64,000 nt of DNA, from the NCBI GenBank assembly GCA_014381725.1, contig JACNLC010000055.1, forward strand, positions 1 to 64,000, in the 5' to 3' direction. Shown one piece after another: positions 34,102 through 43,505 of the stretch. The notes under the pieces were generated by a model. The model had not been told where the DNA came from. It saw only the letters and a list, made by a program, of their open reading frames with translations, and made no database searches. Source of the stretch: Fidelibacterota bacterium (lineage in GTDB: Bacteria; Fidelibacterota; Marinisomatia; SCGC-AAA003-L08; JACNLC01). A program made the position numbers and the translations under genes. Each line of letters starts with the position of its first letter. The stretch's first letter is position 1.

Positions 34102-34827
34102 ATGAATCTAAACTATTCACGCTCATCTAGTTCAATTTTGTATGGAATAACTCTCGTATTTCCGCTTATGATTGTGTATGAACTTCTAGGTATCTACATC
34201 AATTGGAATGCACCTTATGAGTTACGAAACGGAGCAGATGCACTAATCCGTGAGTTTTTTCTAGTTTTTGGCCAATATTCGCAAATTGCGTATGGAATAG
34301 CATTGTTCGTGTTGTTGTCCATTATTGCTATAAAATATCGTCACTTACTCACAAACGGGCAAATGAAAATCCACTATTTGATGTTGATGATTGCAGAAAG
34401 TATTTTATGGGGATTTTTCTTGTTTGTATTACTTTCCCGAACAGGACAGTGGATGATGGCAATTCCGTTTGGCGGAAGAATTGTTGAAGAGTTATATCTC
34501 TCAATTGGAGCTGGAATTTATGAAGAATTATTATTCCGATTAACATTGATATTTGTCCTGACATTAATTTTTCACAAAATTTTGAGATTGCCAACGCATT
34601 TATCAGGTTTTATAGCTGTTTTATTTTCTGCAATTTTATTTGCGATGTTTCATTATATTGGAACTTTTGGTGATGTGTTTAGATGGAATACATTCATAGT
34701 TCGCATAGTTGCGGGTTTGTTTTTGGGACTTTTATTTATATTTAGAGGATTTGGAATAACAGCATATACGCATATAATTTATGATGTAATAGTTGTATGT
34801 TATCCGCTGTATTTTGCAAGAAATTAA
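34102..34827 (+). CDS. CPBP-family intramembrane protease
   Basis: A 241-residue membrane protein with about six hydrophobic segments. The CPBP (Abi/Rce1-like) motifs are YEELLFR near residue 140, an FAMFHY motif near residue 178 and a late His in YTHIIYD near 229. These form the glutamate-based active site of Rce1-type intramembrane proteases. The substrate is unknown. The lgt gene follows after 18 bases, so they may be co-transcribed; both act on membrane or lipid-anchored proteins. Confidence 0.8.
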   Translation: MNLNYSRSSSSILYGITLVFPLMIVYELLGIYINWNAPYELRNGADALIREFFLVFGQYSQIAYGIALFVLLSIIAIKYRHLLTNGQMKIHYLMLMIAESILWGFFLFVLLSRTGQWMMAIPFGGRIVEELYLSIGAGIYEELLFRLTLIFVLTLIFHKILRLPTHLSGFIAVLFSAILFAMFHYIGTFGDVFRWNTFIVRIVAGLFLGLLFIFRGFGITAYTHIIYDVIVVCYPLYFARN

Positions 34828-34845
34828 CGAAACTTAGGGGAGCTT

Positions 34846-35658
34846 ATGTATCCGGAAATTATTAGAATTGGAAATTTTGTTATATCATCTTTTGGAGTTA
34901 TGATGGTTGTTGCATTTTTAACAAATAATTATCTCCTTCGCAAGGATATGAAACATTTTGGTCAAAATCCAGATGTAGCAGATGAAATTACTTTTCGTGC
35001 AGCGATTGGTGGCGTGTTAGGTGCTAAAATTTATTATTTGATTGAGAATATCCCATCAGGACACGCAATGGGTAATCTTAACGGATTATGGAATATTATT
35101 GCTGGAATATTTTCACTCGATGGCGGTAGGATTTCTTCTGGTTTGCATAATTTTGGGGCTGGAATGGTGTTTTACGGTGGACTCATAGGCGGATTGTTGT
35201 TGGTTACACTATACATCCGTAAGCAGAAATTAGAATGGTTACCTGTCGCAGATTGGGTTGCTCCGTATTTGGTTCTTGGTCACGGTATTGGCAGAATCGG
35301 TTGTTTATTAGTTGGTGATGATTATGGAGTTCCTAGTAGTGTTCCTTGGGCGATGGCATTCCCTCAAGGTGCTCCACCAACTACTATTCCTGTTCACCCA
35401 ACACAGGTTTATGAAATGATAGGTTATTTTCTGATATTTGCTTATCTGTATCGTAGGCGTTTAAAAAAATCATTTAATGGTGAAATACTATTTAAATATT
35501 TTGTATTAGCAGGAATTGTTCGGTTTTTTGTGGAATTTCTCCGAACCAACAACAGGTATATTTTAAATCTATCAGGAGCACAGTACATTTCGATTATTTT
35601 GATTATCATTGGCGGTTATCATCTTTGGAAACATTTTCGGGTGAAACAAACTGTCTGA
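34846..35658 (+). CDS. lgt: Prolipoprotein diacylglyceryl transferase
   Basis: A 270-residue polytopic enzyme. It has the Lgt signature around HGIGRIGCLLVGDDYG (about residues 146-160), the GGLIGG glycine run near 108 and HPTQVYE near 185. Lgt transfers diacylglyceryl to the lipobox cysteine of prolipoproteins, at least two of which are encoded in this window. The start has GGGGAG 6 bases upstream. Confidence 0.93.
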   Translation: MYPEIIRIGNFVISSFGVMMVVAFLTNNYLLRKDMKHFGQNPDVADEITFRAAIGGVLGAKIYYLIENIPSGHAMGNLNGLWNIIAGIFSLDGGRISSGLHNFGAGMVFYGGLIGGLLLVTLYIRKQKLEWLPVADWVAPYLVLGHGIGRIGCLLVGDDYGVPSSVPWAMAFPQGAPPTTIPVHPTQVYEMIGYFLIFAYLYRRRLKKSFNGEILFKYFVLAGIVRFFVEFLRTNNRYILNLSGAQYISIILIIIGGYHLWKHFRVKQTV

Positions 35659-35665
35659 AATATAA

Positions 35666-36541
35666 ATGGAAACCATTTCCTGTATAATTTGCGGTAGCAA
35701 TAAAAGTGAACCTTACATTAAGGTTACTGACCGTTTGAATTCTGATAGTACACAATTTCAAATTGTGAAATGCGAATGTGGATTTGTATATTTAAATCCT
35801 CGTCCTGAAGAATCAGAAATATCCAAATACTATTCAAATGATAACTATACTCCGCATCAGCAAAACACAGTTAACATCTTTGATAGAATATACAAGTTTG
35901 TTCAACTGTTTACTCTTCGGTGGAAGTATAGAAAAATATCAGTTTTTAAAAAAAGTGGGAAATTGTTAGATATTGGTGGTGGGCAGGGAGAATTTTGCAA
36001 TTATATGAAAAATTCAGGTTGGGATGTTTTGTTGCAAGACAACTCGGAACTTGCACGAGATATTGCAAAAAATAATGGATTAGATACAATTATTTCATTA
36101 AGTAGTATAGATGAAAACGAGAAATTTGATGTAATCACAATGTGGCATTCTTTGGAGCATATTCACGAAATTTATAAAACTATGGATTTAGTTAAAAAAC
36201 TCTTAGATGAAAGTGGGATTTTGTTAATTGCAGTTCCTAATATAGATGCACACGAACAAAAGTATTATAAAGAAAATTGGGTACCTTTTGATGCTCCACG
36301 ACATTTATATCATTTTTCACCCAAATCACTTAAGCAGTTCTTTTACAAATTCGGATTTACTGTAAAATCAGAAATTCCTATGTTCCAAGATACTCCATAT
36401 AATATTTTGCTGAGTATGAAATCCAAAGGGATATTCAGTCTTGCAAAAGCGGGAGTAATCTGGCTAATTTCCTGTATGAAAACTTTGACTAAAGGCGTAA
36501 ATCATTCATCTTCATTTTTAGTAATATGCAAAAAAAACTAA
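35666..36541 (+). CDS. SAM-dependent methyltransferase with N-terminal zinc knuckle
   Basis: A 291-residue protein. The N-terminus has CIICGS and a CECG pair (about residues 5-35) followed by VYLNPRPEESEISKYY, the usual start of this methyltransferase group. The SAM motif is LLDIGGGQGEFC near residue 101, and MWHSLEHIHE near 157 matches the Methyltransf_11/12 class. Relatives act on surface sugars or lipids. Its end overlaps the DUF4837 lipoprotein gene by 16 bases. The substrate is not evident. Confidence 0.82.
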   Translation: METISCIICGSNKSEPYIKVTDRLNSDSTQFQIVKCECGFVYLNPRPEESEISKYYSNDNYTPHQQNTVNIFDRIYKFVQLFTLRWKYRKISVFKKSGKLLDIGGGQGEFCNYMKNSGWDVLLQDNSELARDIAKNNGLDTIISLSSIDENEKFDVITMWHSLEHIHEIYKTMDLVKKLLDESGILLIAVPNIDAHEQKYYKENWVPFDAPRHLYHFSPKSLKQFFYKFGFTVKSEIPMFQDTPYNILLSMKSKGIFSLAKAGVIWLISCMKTLTKGVNHSSSFLVICKKN

Positions 36542-37497
36542 TTCTATTTCTTGTATTGCTATTGTTTGGATGCAAGTTTCTTCCAAAATCTGAAGGCAAA
36601 ATGAATCAAGTAATGGTTTTTGTTTCACCTGAAGATAAAATTTTAGTAGAACCGATAATTGATGAACTGTTTTCAGATGTGATTCATACACCTCAATCAG
36701 AAAAAATATTTACTTACCGTTGGGTTAATCCTTGGGAACTTGATGAATATAAACTCAGAACAAATTTATTGGTTATATCGCTTCAACATCCCATTGATTC
36801 GACAGGAGATAGGCTTTTTCATCGATTTACCAAAGCTTCATCGGCTGACCATCACACAATTGCTAAAACTGATATTTTTGCGAATGGTCAACTGTTTTTA
36901 GGATTATCAGGTTATGATGCGATTGATTTTGAAATTCAGACAAAAGCGAACAAGGAGTGGATAATCAATCAACTAAAAACCAATTATGATGCAAATTTAT
37001 CGGAATATGTATTTTCGAAAAAGAAGAATCCGAAATTGAGTCAACTTATTGACGAGAGATTTGGATTTACTATTGAACTACAAAGAGATTTCAAATTGAT
37101 AAAGGATGACAATTTACATCAATTTTTATGGATTGGCCGTGGAGTTCCTTATCGTTGGTTAATTTTTCATAAATTGTCTGATGATTTCTCTACATCTGAA
37201 AAATCGTGGAATGCTGTGGAAAAAATATTTGCGAAAACTCTACCAGATATTGAGATTAGTCAGGAATTTCGGTCACACGAAGACATAGAGATTGCAGATG
37301 AAGTTGTAAAAATGATTCGCGGACTTTATACACACGATGAAAGTCAAACAGGTGGACCATTTTTCACAATGATAATTCCAGAAGAAAATAGTAATAACAC
37401 AATTTTATTAAGTGGATTTGTAAATAATCCGGGACAACCAAAAATGCAATTAATTAAACAGCTTGAAGTTATTGCTAAAACCTTTAGTTTTAATTAA
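36526..37497 (+). CDS. DUF4837-family lipoprotein
   Basis: A 323-residue protein with a lipoprotein signal (MQKKLILFLVLLLFGC, Cys16). The body matches my recollection of the DUF4837 pattern: an N-terminal VFVSPEDK strand, the region PQSEKIFTYRWVNP, a middle GRGVPYRWLIF segment and a C-terminal GPFFTMI plus GFVNNPGQPK. The family has no known function and is found mainly in Bacteroidota relatives, which supports the lineage guess. It should sit on the inner leaflet of the outer membrane or the outer face of the inner membrane. Confidence 0.72.
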   Translation: MQKKLILFLVLLLFGCKFLPKSEGKMNQVMVFVSPEDKILVEPIIDELFSDVIHTPQSEKIFTYRWVNPWELDEYKLRTNLLVISLQHPIDSTGDRLFHRFTKASSADHHTIAKTDIFANGQLFLGLSGYDAIDFEIQTKANKEWIINQLKTNYDANLSEYVFSKKKNPKLSQLIDERFGFTIELQRDFKLIKDDNLHQFLWIGRGVPYRWLIFHKLSDDFSTSEKSWNAVEKIFAKTLPDIEISQEFRSHEDIEIADEVVKMIRGLYTHDESQTGGPFFTMIIPEENSNNTILLSGFVNNPGQPKMQLIKQLEVIAKTFSFN

Positions 37498-37542
37498 ATC
37501 GTTTTCCTTTTGTAAATTATAGTTTATTATTTTGAGGATAGT

Positions 37543-38001
37543 ATGAATAAAATAGCAGTTTTAATAGGTAGTGAGTCGGATAGAAAGACAATTGAAGCGT
37601 CCACTCCGTATTTTGAATATTTCGGTTTAGATTGGGAATTGAAAGTGCTTTCAGCTCATCGAAATCCTAAGGAAGTAGAAGAGTTTGCAATCAACGCAAG
37701 AGATAATGGATATGCAATTTTAGTTGGTGCCGCTGGTATGGCTGCTCATCTTGCAGGAGCGCTAAAAGCAAGTTCTACATTACCGATTATAGGAATACCA
37801 TTACCAGGCGGAATGATGGACGGTTTGGATTCATTGCTATCAACGGTTCAGATGCCAAAAGGAGTGCCGGTAGCAACGATGTCTGTTGGTAAAGCCGGTG
37901 CAATCAATGCAGCAATATTTTGTGCAGAGATACTATCAATTACAGATGAAGAAATTGCAGAGAAATTACTCCAGTTTAAGGGAAACGGCTGTAAACTATA
38001 A
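37543..38001 (+). CDS. purE: N5-carboxyaminoimidazole ribonucleotide mutase
   Basis: A 152-residue class I PurE. It has IGSESDRKTIEA near residue 7, the active-site SAHRNPKE near 41, GAAGMAAHLAGA near 66 and GIPLPGGMMDGLDSLLSTVQMP. It moves the carboxyl group to make CAIR in purine synthesis. No purK lies next to it. The stop overlaps the rmlD start by one base (TAATG). A TTGTAAATTA motif at 37510-37519 in its upstream region recurs elsewhere. Confidence 0.94.
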   Translation: MNKIAVLIGSESDRKTIEASTPYFEYFGLDWELKVLSAHRNPKEVEEFAINARDNGYAILVGAAGMAAHLAGALKASSTLPIIGIPLPGGMMDGLDSLLSTVQMPKGVPVATMSVGKAGAINAAIFCAEILSITDEEIAEKLLQFKGNGCKL

Positions 38002-38894
38002 TGCTGAGAAAAATCCTTATAACAGGATCTTCTGGTCAACTTGGCAAATCCTTAATCTCTGAATTAGGTTCAGATTTTGAGCTACTTCCAACTGACTCTC
38101 ATCCGTTGCCAATTACCGTATCAGGGCTTCCTATAATAGAGATGGACATAACCAATTTCGATCAAGTAAAACAAATAGTAACAACATTTGCACCGGATAT
38201 CATCATCAATTCTGCGGCATATACAAATGTAGATGGAAGTGAAATAGATAAAAATGCTGCAAGAAATGTGAATGTTGAAGGATTAGAAAATCTCATAAAA
38301 ACGAGTTCAACAAACGCATATTTTGTTCAAATATCTACAGACTATGTTTTTGATGGTGAAAATGGTCCTTACGACGAGAATGCTCCAACATTTCCAATTT
38401 CTTACTATGGGAAAACAAAATTAGAAGCAGAAAATGTAATGAGAGGTTCCAGACGAAGAAATTTGATTTTGCGTCCTAATGTTTTATACAGTTCATCAAT
38501 AGATGATACCGCAAGTTTTTTCTCGTGGGTTTTTACACAATTGTCCGATAAGCAGGAAATCAATGTGGTTACCGACCAAACGAGCAATCCGACTTGGATA
38601 CCAAAGTTTGCTGAAACTATTCATCATTGCGTCGCGAACGATGTGGAGGGCATTTATCATTATGGAAGTGAGAACTATCTCAGTCGCTTTGATTTTGCAA
38701 TACAGATAGCAGAAGTTTTTGGGTTGGACATATCATTAATCAAACCAATAACTACGAACGAGTTGAATCAGACTGCCCATCGTCCAAAACATAGTGGGAT
38801 GAACCCCGGAAAAATCCAAAAAGAATTGTGTATTTCGATTTATTCTACAGAATTTTGTTTAACTGAAATTAAAAAGATTATGGAACAAAAATGA
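38001..38894 (+). CDS. rmlD: dTDP-4-dehydrorhamnose reductase
   Basis: A 297-residue short-chain-type reductase (RmlD). It has the nucleotide motif ITGSSGQLGKSL near residue 7, NSAAYTNVDGSE near 71, STDYVFDGENGPYDE near 113 and YGKTKLEAE with the catalytic Tyr and Lys. It makes dTDP-L-rhamnose for surface polysaccharide, in keeping with the glycosyltransferases just downstream. The rmlABC genes are not in the window. Confidence 0.9.
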   Translation: MLRKILITGSSGQLGKSLISELGSDFELLPTDSHPLPITVSGLPIIEMDITNFDQVKQIVTTFAPDIIINSAAYTNVDGSEIDKNAARNVNVEGLENLIKTSSTNAYFVQISTDYVFDGENGPYDENAPTFPISYYGKTKLEAENVMRGSRRRNLILRPNVLYSSSIDDTASFFSWVFTQLSDKQEINVVTDQTSNPTWIPKFAETIHHCVANDVEGIYHYGSENYLSRFDFAIQIAEVFGLDISLIKPITTNELNQTAHRPKHSGMNPGKIQKELCISIYSTEFCLTEIKKIMEQK

Positions 38895-39604
38895 AATCAA
38901 TAATAATATCTCCGACATATAACGAGAGAAAAAACATAGACGAACTTCTTCGTCAGATTTATGCAAGTAATCCGGATATTCATATTTTATTTGTTGATGA
39001 TAATTCTCCAGATGGAACAGGGGAATACATCCGTGAGTTAACAGAAAAAGATGATAAAATCCACTTGATTCAACGAAGTGGAAAATTGGGATTAGGGACG
39101 GCTTATTGCAAAGGATTTCAATGGGCATTAGATAATGGCTACGACAAAATGATCCAAATGGATGCCGATTTATCTCATAACCCAGCTGATGTTCCCATAC
39201 TTATAAAGACATCTATGGAAAATGATTTGGTGATTGGAAGTCGTTATATAAGTGGGATCAATGTTGTTAACTGGCCAATGCGCAGGCTGATTCTGAGTTA
39301 TTTGGCGAATATGTACGCTAGATTTATTATCGGATTACCGATTAAGGATGGAACAGGTGGATTTAAGTGTTTTAACAGAAGTGTGCTTGAAAATATTGAT
39401 TTAACAAAAATCAAATCTGAAGGCTATTCTTTCCAGATTGAAATGAACTTTTTAGCTTGGATGAAAAAGTTTACAATCAAAGAAATTCCGATTATATTTA
39501 ATGATAGAACTGTCGGTGAATCAAAGATGTCCAAACGGATCGTTCGAGAGGCAATTTGGATGGTTCCAAAGCTGAAACTAAAAAAGATATTCCGGAGAAT
39601 ATGA
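38891..39604 (+). CDS. Family 2 glycosyltransferase, polyprenyl-phosphate mannosyltransferase (DPM1)-like
   Basis: A 237-residue soluble GT-A enzyme. It shows SPTYNERKNIDELL at the start, FVDDNSPDGTGEY near residue 32, QMDADLSHNP (the DxD motif) near 91 and GTGGFKCF near 154. It resembles polyprenol-phosphate mannose synthases of the DPM1 type without a membrane tail. Such enzymes load a sugar on a lipid carrier for protein or polysaccharide glycosylation. It overlaps its neighbours by 4 bases on each side (ATGA). Confidence 0.88.
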   Translation: MKSIIISPTYNERKNIDELLRQIYASNPDIHILFVDDNSPDGTGEYIRELTEKDDKIHLIQRSGKLGLGTAYCKGFQWALDNGYDKMIQMDADLSHNPADVPILIKTSMENDLVIGSRYISGINVVNWPMRRLILSYLANMYARFIIGLPIKDGTGGFKCFNRSVLENIDLTKIKSEGYSFQIEMNFLAWMKKFTIKEIPIIFNDRTVGESKMSKRIVREAIWMVPKLKLKKIFRRI

Positions 39605-41661
39605 CACTTTCAGTCGTAATAATAAGTTATAATGTAAAATCATTTCTTCGACAATGTTTGAAATCGATACTTGCTAGCAAGAATATTGATTCACTTGAAA
39701 TAGTTGTGGTTGATAACTATTCTTTTGATGGCTCAAATGAGATGCTAAAAGTTGAATTCCCTCAAGTCAAGCTCATCCAAAATGATAAGAATCTGGGATT
39801 TTCCAAAGCAGTAAATAAAGGAATTGAGAAATCCACTGGCGATTACATTTGCTTGATAAACCCCGATTCACTCATTAAAGACGATACTTTAAGTAAACTC
39901 CATAAATATATGGTAAACAATACAGATACAGGAATTGCAGGATGTAAAGTATTGGATGCAGATGGATCGTTGCAATTGGCATCCCGTAGAAAATTTCCTA
40001 CTCCTTTAGTTGCGTTACCAAGGTTGTTAGGTTTAAGCAAATTATTTCCTAAGAGTAAATTGTTTGGTCAATATAATCAGACATTTATGGATGACTCTGT
40101 TATTCAAGAAGTGGATGCAGTTAGTGGTTCGTGTATGATGTTTCCCAAAAAACTGGTGGATGAAATTGGAGATTTTGACGAACGCTTTTTTATGTACTTC
40201 GAGGATACAGACTTTTGTTTCCGTGCTAAAAAAGCTGGATATAAAGTGATTTACAATCCTGAAACACAAATTATTCACTATAAAGGTGAAAGTTTAAAAC
40301 ACGCCCCATTTGATGTTATTGACACATTTCACAATGCAATGATACAATTTTTCAAAAAACATTCATCAGAATTTCCATTATGGAGGTTTCTAAAAATTCT
40401 GATATATTCTGCTATTGGTTTAAGAAAAATTACTGAAGAATTCAGAAAATACGCATCCACAATAATATCAACAATATTCGATATATTCTCTGTGTCAATA
40501 GCATTCATTTCCGCAATTGCAGTTTGGTATCCTTATAATTACAACGAACCTGTTACAATCAAATTAATAATTGGTCACTGGCCATTGTATTTAACTTTTG
40601 TATTATTTTGGATTTTGGTCTCAGTCGGAGTAAATCTATATCGGAAGAACTATTTGTCTTATGGAGGTGCAATTGTAGTATCTATTTTGACATTTTTACT
40701 TGCATCTTCTATTACTTATCTAGTTTCAATATTTGCTTACTCAAGAGCTGTAATAACTTTTGCATCTGTGTTTACAGCATTGTTAACAGCATTTTGGAGA
40801 ATTTCAGTTCATATGATGTTCCGTTACAAATGGCTTAAAATATTTCATTTGACACCATTTTTCACACGAAGAGCATTGATTATTGGTTCGGATAACGAGT
40901 CTTTGAGAATAGGTAATTTGATAACTCAAACACCAGAAGCAGATTTTGATTTAATCGGATTTGTGGACGATTCTATTAATGCTGAGATTTCTGATAATAG
41001 ATTTCTAGGTAGGACGGAAGATTTGGGTGGAATAGTGGAATCTCAGAAAATTAACGAAATTATTCTCCCAGAAAAATCGTTCTCTACAAACAAAGTAATC
41101 GATTTAATCCAGCGGTTAGCTGGTAGTAATGTTATATTCAAATTTGTTCCTGATGGAGAACATCATTTAATTGGAAAAGGGATTATTGAAAATTTAGGAG
41201 GAGTTCCATTGCTTGATATAGAATTTCCATTATTCAATAAGGTGCATTTAGTTTCCAAGCGAATGTTTGATATTATATTCTCGTTCGTTAGCATTTTAAT
41301 CACTCTTCCAATACACTTGTTTTTCCTTGTTCTTTTTAAGGTGGAAAAAAGAACAATATGGAGTGCTAATAATCAATCGTGCAGAATTTTACAATATAAA
41401 ACTTCAAATCAATTTGTTAGTGAGTTGCCAATACTGTTTTCTATTTTACGAGGGAAGATTAGTTTTGTTGGAGGGCAGGTTGTGGATTTTGAACAAGCAG
41501 ACCCAAATCTGCTTATTAAGCCTGGAATTACAGGATTATCTCAGTTAAAACCGAATAAAATTGACGAAAATATGTATCATTCATTTGATCAATATTACAT
41601 TCAGAATCATTCATTTATTTTTGATTTGGAAATTCTCTTAAAATCACTGTTGAGGATATAA
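39601..41661 (+). CDS. Glycosyltransferase fused to a degenerate polyprenyl phosphate glycosyl-1-phosphate transferase
   Basis: A 686-residue fusion. Residues 1-290 are a GT2 rhamnosyltransferase-like domain (SVVIISYNVKSFL, VVVDNYSFDG, CLINPDS, DERFFMYFEDTDFCFRAKKAGY). Residues about 300-420 hold four hydrophobic segments, then a CoA-binding-like Rossmann region (ALIIGSDNES, LIGFVDDS), and residues about 550-686 resemble the WcaJ/PglC phosphoglycosyl transferase core (SKRMFDIIFSF, ISFVGG, KPGITGLSQL). The KFRSM region and about 30 residues after it are shortened, and the catalytic Asp-Glu of DELPQ is Ser607-Glu608. I start it at ATG 39601, with GGAG just upstream and ATGA overlap; the longer frame from 39556 lies inside the previous gene. 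Confidence 0.82.
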   Translation: MTLSVVIISYNVKSFLRQCLKSILASKNIDSLEIVVVDNYSFDGSNEMLKVEFPQVKLIQNDKNLGFSKAVNKGIEKSTGDYICLINPDSLIKDDTLSKLHKYMVNNTDTGIAGCKVLDADGSLQLASRRKFPTPLVALPRLLGLSKLFPKSKLFGQYNQTFMDDSVIQEVDAVSGSCMMFPKKLVDEIGDFDERFFMYFEDTDFCFRAKKAGYKVIYNPETQIIHYKGESLKHAPFDVIDTFHNAMIQFFKKHSSEFPLWRFLKILIYSAIGLRKITEEFRKYASTIISTIFDIFSVSIAFISAIAVWYPYNYNEPVTIKLIIGHWPLYLTFVLFWILVSVGVNLYRKNYLSYGGAIVVSILTFLLASSITYLVSIFAYSRAVITFASVFTALLTAFWRISVHMMFRYKWLKIFHLTPFFTRRALIIGSDNESLRIGNLITQTPEADFDLIGFVDDSINAEISDNRFLGRTEDLGGIVESQKINEIILPEKSFSTNKVIDLIQRLAGSNVIFKFVPDGEHHLIGKGIIENLGGVPLLDIEFPLFNKVHLVSKRMFDIIFSFVSILITLPIHLFFLVLFKVEKRTIWSANNQSCRILQYKTSNQFVSELPILFSILRGKISFVGGQVVDFEQADPNLLIKPGITGLSQLKPNKIDENMYHSFDQYYIQNHSFIFDLEILLKSLLRI

Positions 41662-42620
41662 TGTCGAAATACACTTTAGAATTCGAAGAATCTCTTAGAG
41701 AAATTGAAGAAAAAATTGAAACTGTAAAATCAACAGGTATAAAAACCGGTGTTGATGTAACTTCTACAGTTCAACAATTGGAGCGAAAATTAGAGGATAA
41801 ACGAAAATCTATTTATAAAAATTTATCGCGTTGGGATAGAGTTCAATTAGCAAGGCATCCTCGTCGTCCGCACTCATTGGATTATATTGAGATGATGTGT
41901 GATGAGTGGATGGAACTACACGGAGACCGTTATTTTGGTGACGACAAGGCAATTGTGTCCGGGTTGGCTGTGATTGCTGGGAAATCCATTATGATTATTG
42001 GTCAGCAGAAAGGTCGTGGAACCAAAGATAATATGCTCCGTAATTTTGGTATGCCTCGTCCAGAGGGCTATAGAAAAGCACTAAGACTTATGAAACTTGC
42101 AGAGAAATTTAATATCCCGATTGTTACATTAATTGACACTCCAGGAGCATACCCTGGTTTGGGAGCTGAAGAACGAGGTCAAGCTGAAGCGATTGCCAAA
42201 AACTTAAAAGAAATGGCTATAATTGGAGTACCAATAATAAATATCGTAATTGGCGAGGGTGCTTCTGGTGGTGCATTGGGAATTGGTGTAGGTGATAGAC
42301 TTTTATGTATGGAAAATACTTGGTATTCAGTCATATCTCCAGAAGGTTGTGCATCAATTTTGTTTAGAGATGCAACTCGAGCAAAAGATGCTGCTGATGC
42401 AATGAAAGTAACGTCAATAGATTTATTGGAAATGGGAATTGCAGACAGAATAATCCCTGAACCTGAAGGAAGCGCTCATATGCATCCAAAAAAAGCATCT
42501 GAAATGCTAAAGGATGTTATTCTAGAAGAATTAGCTCAATTAGTCACTCTAAATACAGATGACCTGATTGAAAACCGAATTTCCAAGTTTGAAAAAATGG
42601 GAAAGTGGGAAGAGATATAA
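41661..42620 (+). CDS. accA: Acetyl-CoA carboxylase carboxyltransferase, alpha subunit
   Basis: A 319-residue AccA. It has the N-terminal helical region, then LARHPRRPHSLDYI near residue 66, GDRYFGDDKAIV, IGQQKGR, DTPGAYPGLGAEERGQAEAIA and GEGASGGALGIGVGDR. With AccD it transfers the carboxyl group from biotin to acetyl-CoA to start fatty acid synthesis. No accD is in the window. The start shares one base with the preceding stop (TAATG). The 145-base gap after it has only weak repeats. Confidence 0.95.
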   Translation: MSKYTLEFEESLREIEEKIETVKSTGIKTGVDVTSTVQQLERKLEDKRKSIYKNLSRWDRVQLARHPRRPHSLDYIEMMCDEWMELHGDRYFGDDKAIVSGLAVIAGKSIMIIGQQKGRGTKDNMLRNFGMPRPEGYRKALRLMKLAEKFNIPIVTLIDTPGAYPGLGAEERGQAEAIAKNLKEMAIIGVPIINIVIGEGASGGALGIGVGDRLLCMENTWYSVISPEGCASILFRDATRAKDAADAMKVTSIDLLEMGIADRIIPEPEGSAHMHPKKASEMLKDVILEELAQLVTLNTDDLIENRISKFEKMGKWEEI

Positions 42621-42765
42621 ACGGGGTTCTTGGCTCTAGTTTCTTGGATGTTTGGTGTTGAGAAGGAGACAGGAATCCGCCTAACTAAACTGGAACTGTA
42701 ACGAAACAGTGAAGGTGCAACCAGTTGGAAAACTAGAAGTGGTGTTATTAAGTTGAGCGAAATTT

Positions 42766-43332
42766 CTAAACATTGCTTAATACAGCATACTCTTGCCAAA
42801 ACTTTACAGACTCTGCCCACTCATCAGAAGAATATTTAGCTTTGGTGCCACCTTCAAGTTGTAGTTGGTTTCGCATCATTGTTGTTGGACCCATTGGCAT
42901 CTTTTCAAGTCCTTCAGGTATTGCGTGAAACGATATCACCTCCCATTCTGAATTTGAGGATTGTTCATTGGTTTCAGCTAAAACATCGTGACGATAGAGA
43001 ATAAGTTCTGCTGAACCAGTTTTTAGTGGGGTCCCATTGATTGCTCTGATTTGAATATATGGTTCTTCGTTTGGTCGTCTTTTAGTAACTACCGCTTTTA
43101 GCTTAGTATTTTCCGTAATTTTTATGAATGGACACACAAAATGATGGATTAGTGTAGTGTCAACTTTAACCAAAATAACTCCATCTCTATATCCATTTCT
43201 AAAATGTCCTTTTCTCAATTGAATTTCTGCATGTTTGGCAATACTTTCAAAAGATAGCCCTACAGCAAAAGTTTTACCAGAACCGACAATTTGTCTTTTT
43301 ACAAAATCACTAACAGCAACTTGCTTTATCAT
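42766..43332 (-). CDS. DUF3228-family protein
   Basis: A 188-residue cytoplasmic protein. Its C-terminal segment PMGPTTMMRNQLQLEGG followed by W-ESVKFWQEYA is the pattern I associate with DUF3228, a family without known function. I start at ATG 43332, which has AAAGGAAA upstream; the longer frame to 43392 lacks such a site. It stands alone on the minus strand between accA and nrnA. Confidence 0.72.
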   Translation of the reverse strand: MIKQVAVSDFVKRQIVGSGKTFAVGLSFESIAKHAEIQLRKGHFRNGYRDGVILVKVDTTLIHHFVCPFIKITENTKLKAVVTKRRPNEEPYIQIRAINGTPLKTGSAELILYRHDVLAETNEQSSNSEWEVISFHAIPEGLEKMPMGPTTMMRNQLQLEGGTKAKYSSDEWAESVKFWQEYAVLSNV

Positions 43333-43505
43333 TTTATTTCCTTTTTGTAAAATTGAAATAGTTTTCTCTACTGTTAACTTAAAACGAAGCAATAAAATAA
43401 TGTTAAATAAATATAGTGATTATTTCATGAAATTCTTCCCATCAAACATTTATTTAGTTCAGATTGTTTCGGACATAGAATTACCATTAAATTTATAACT
43501 TGTTC

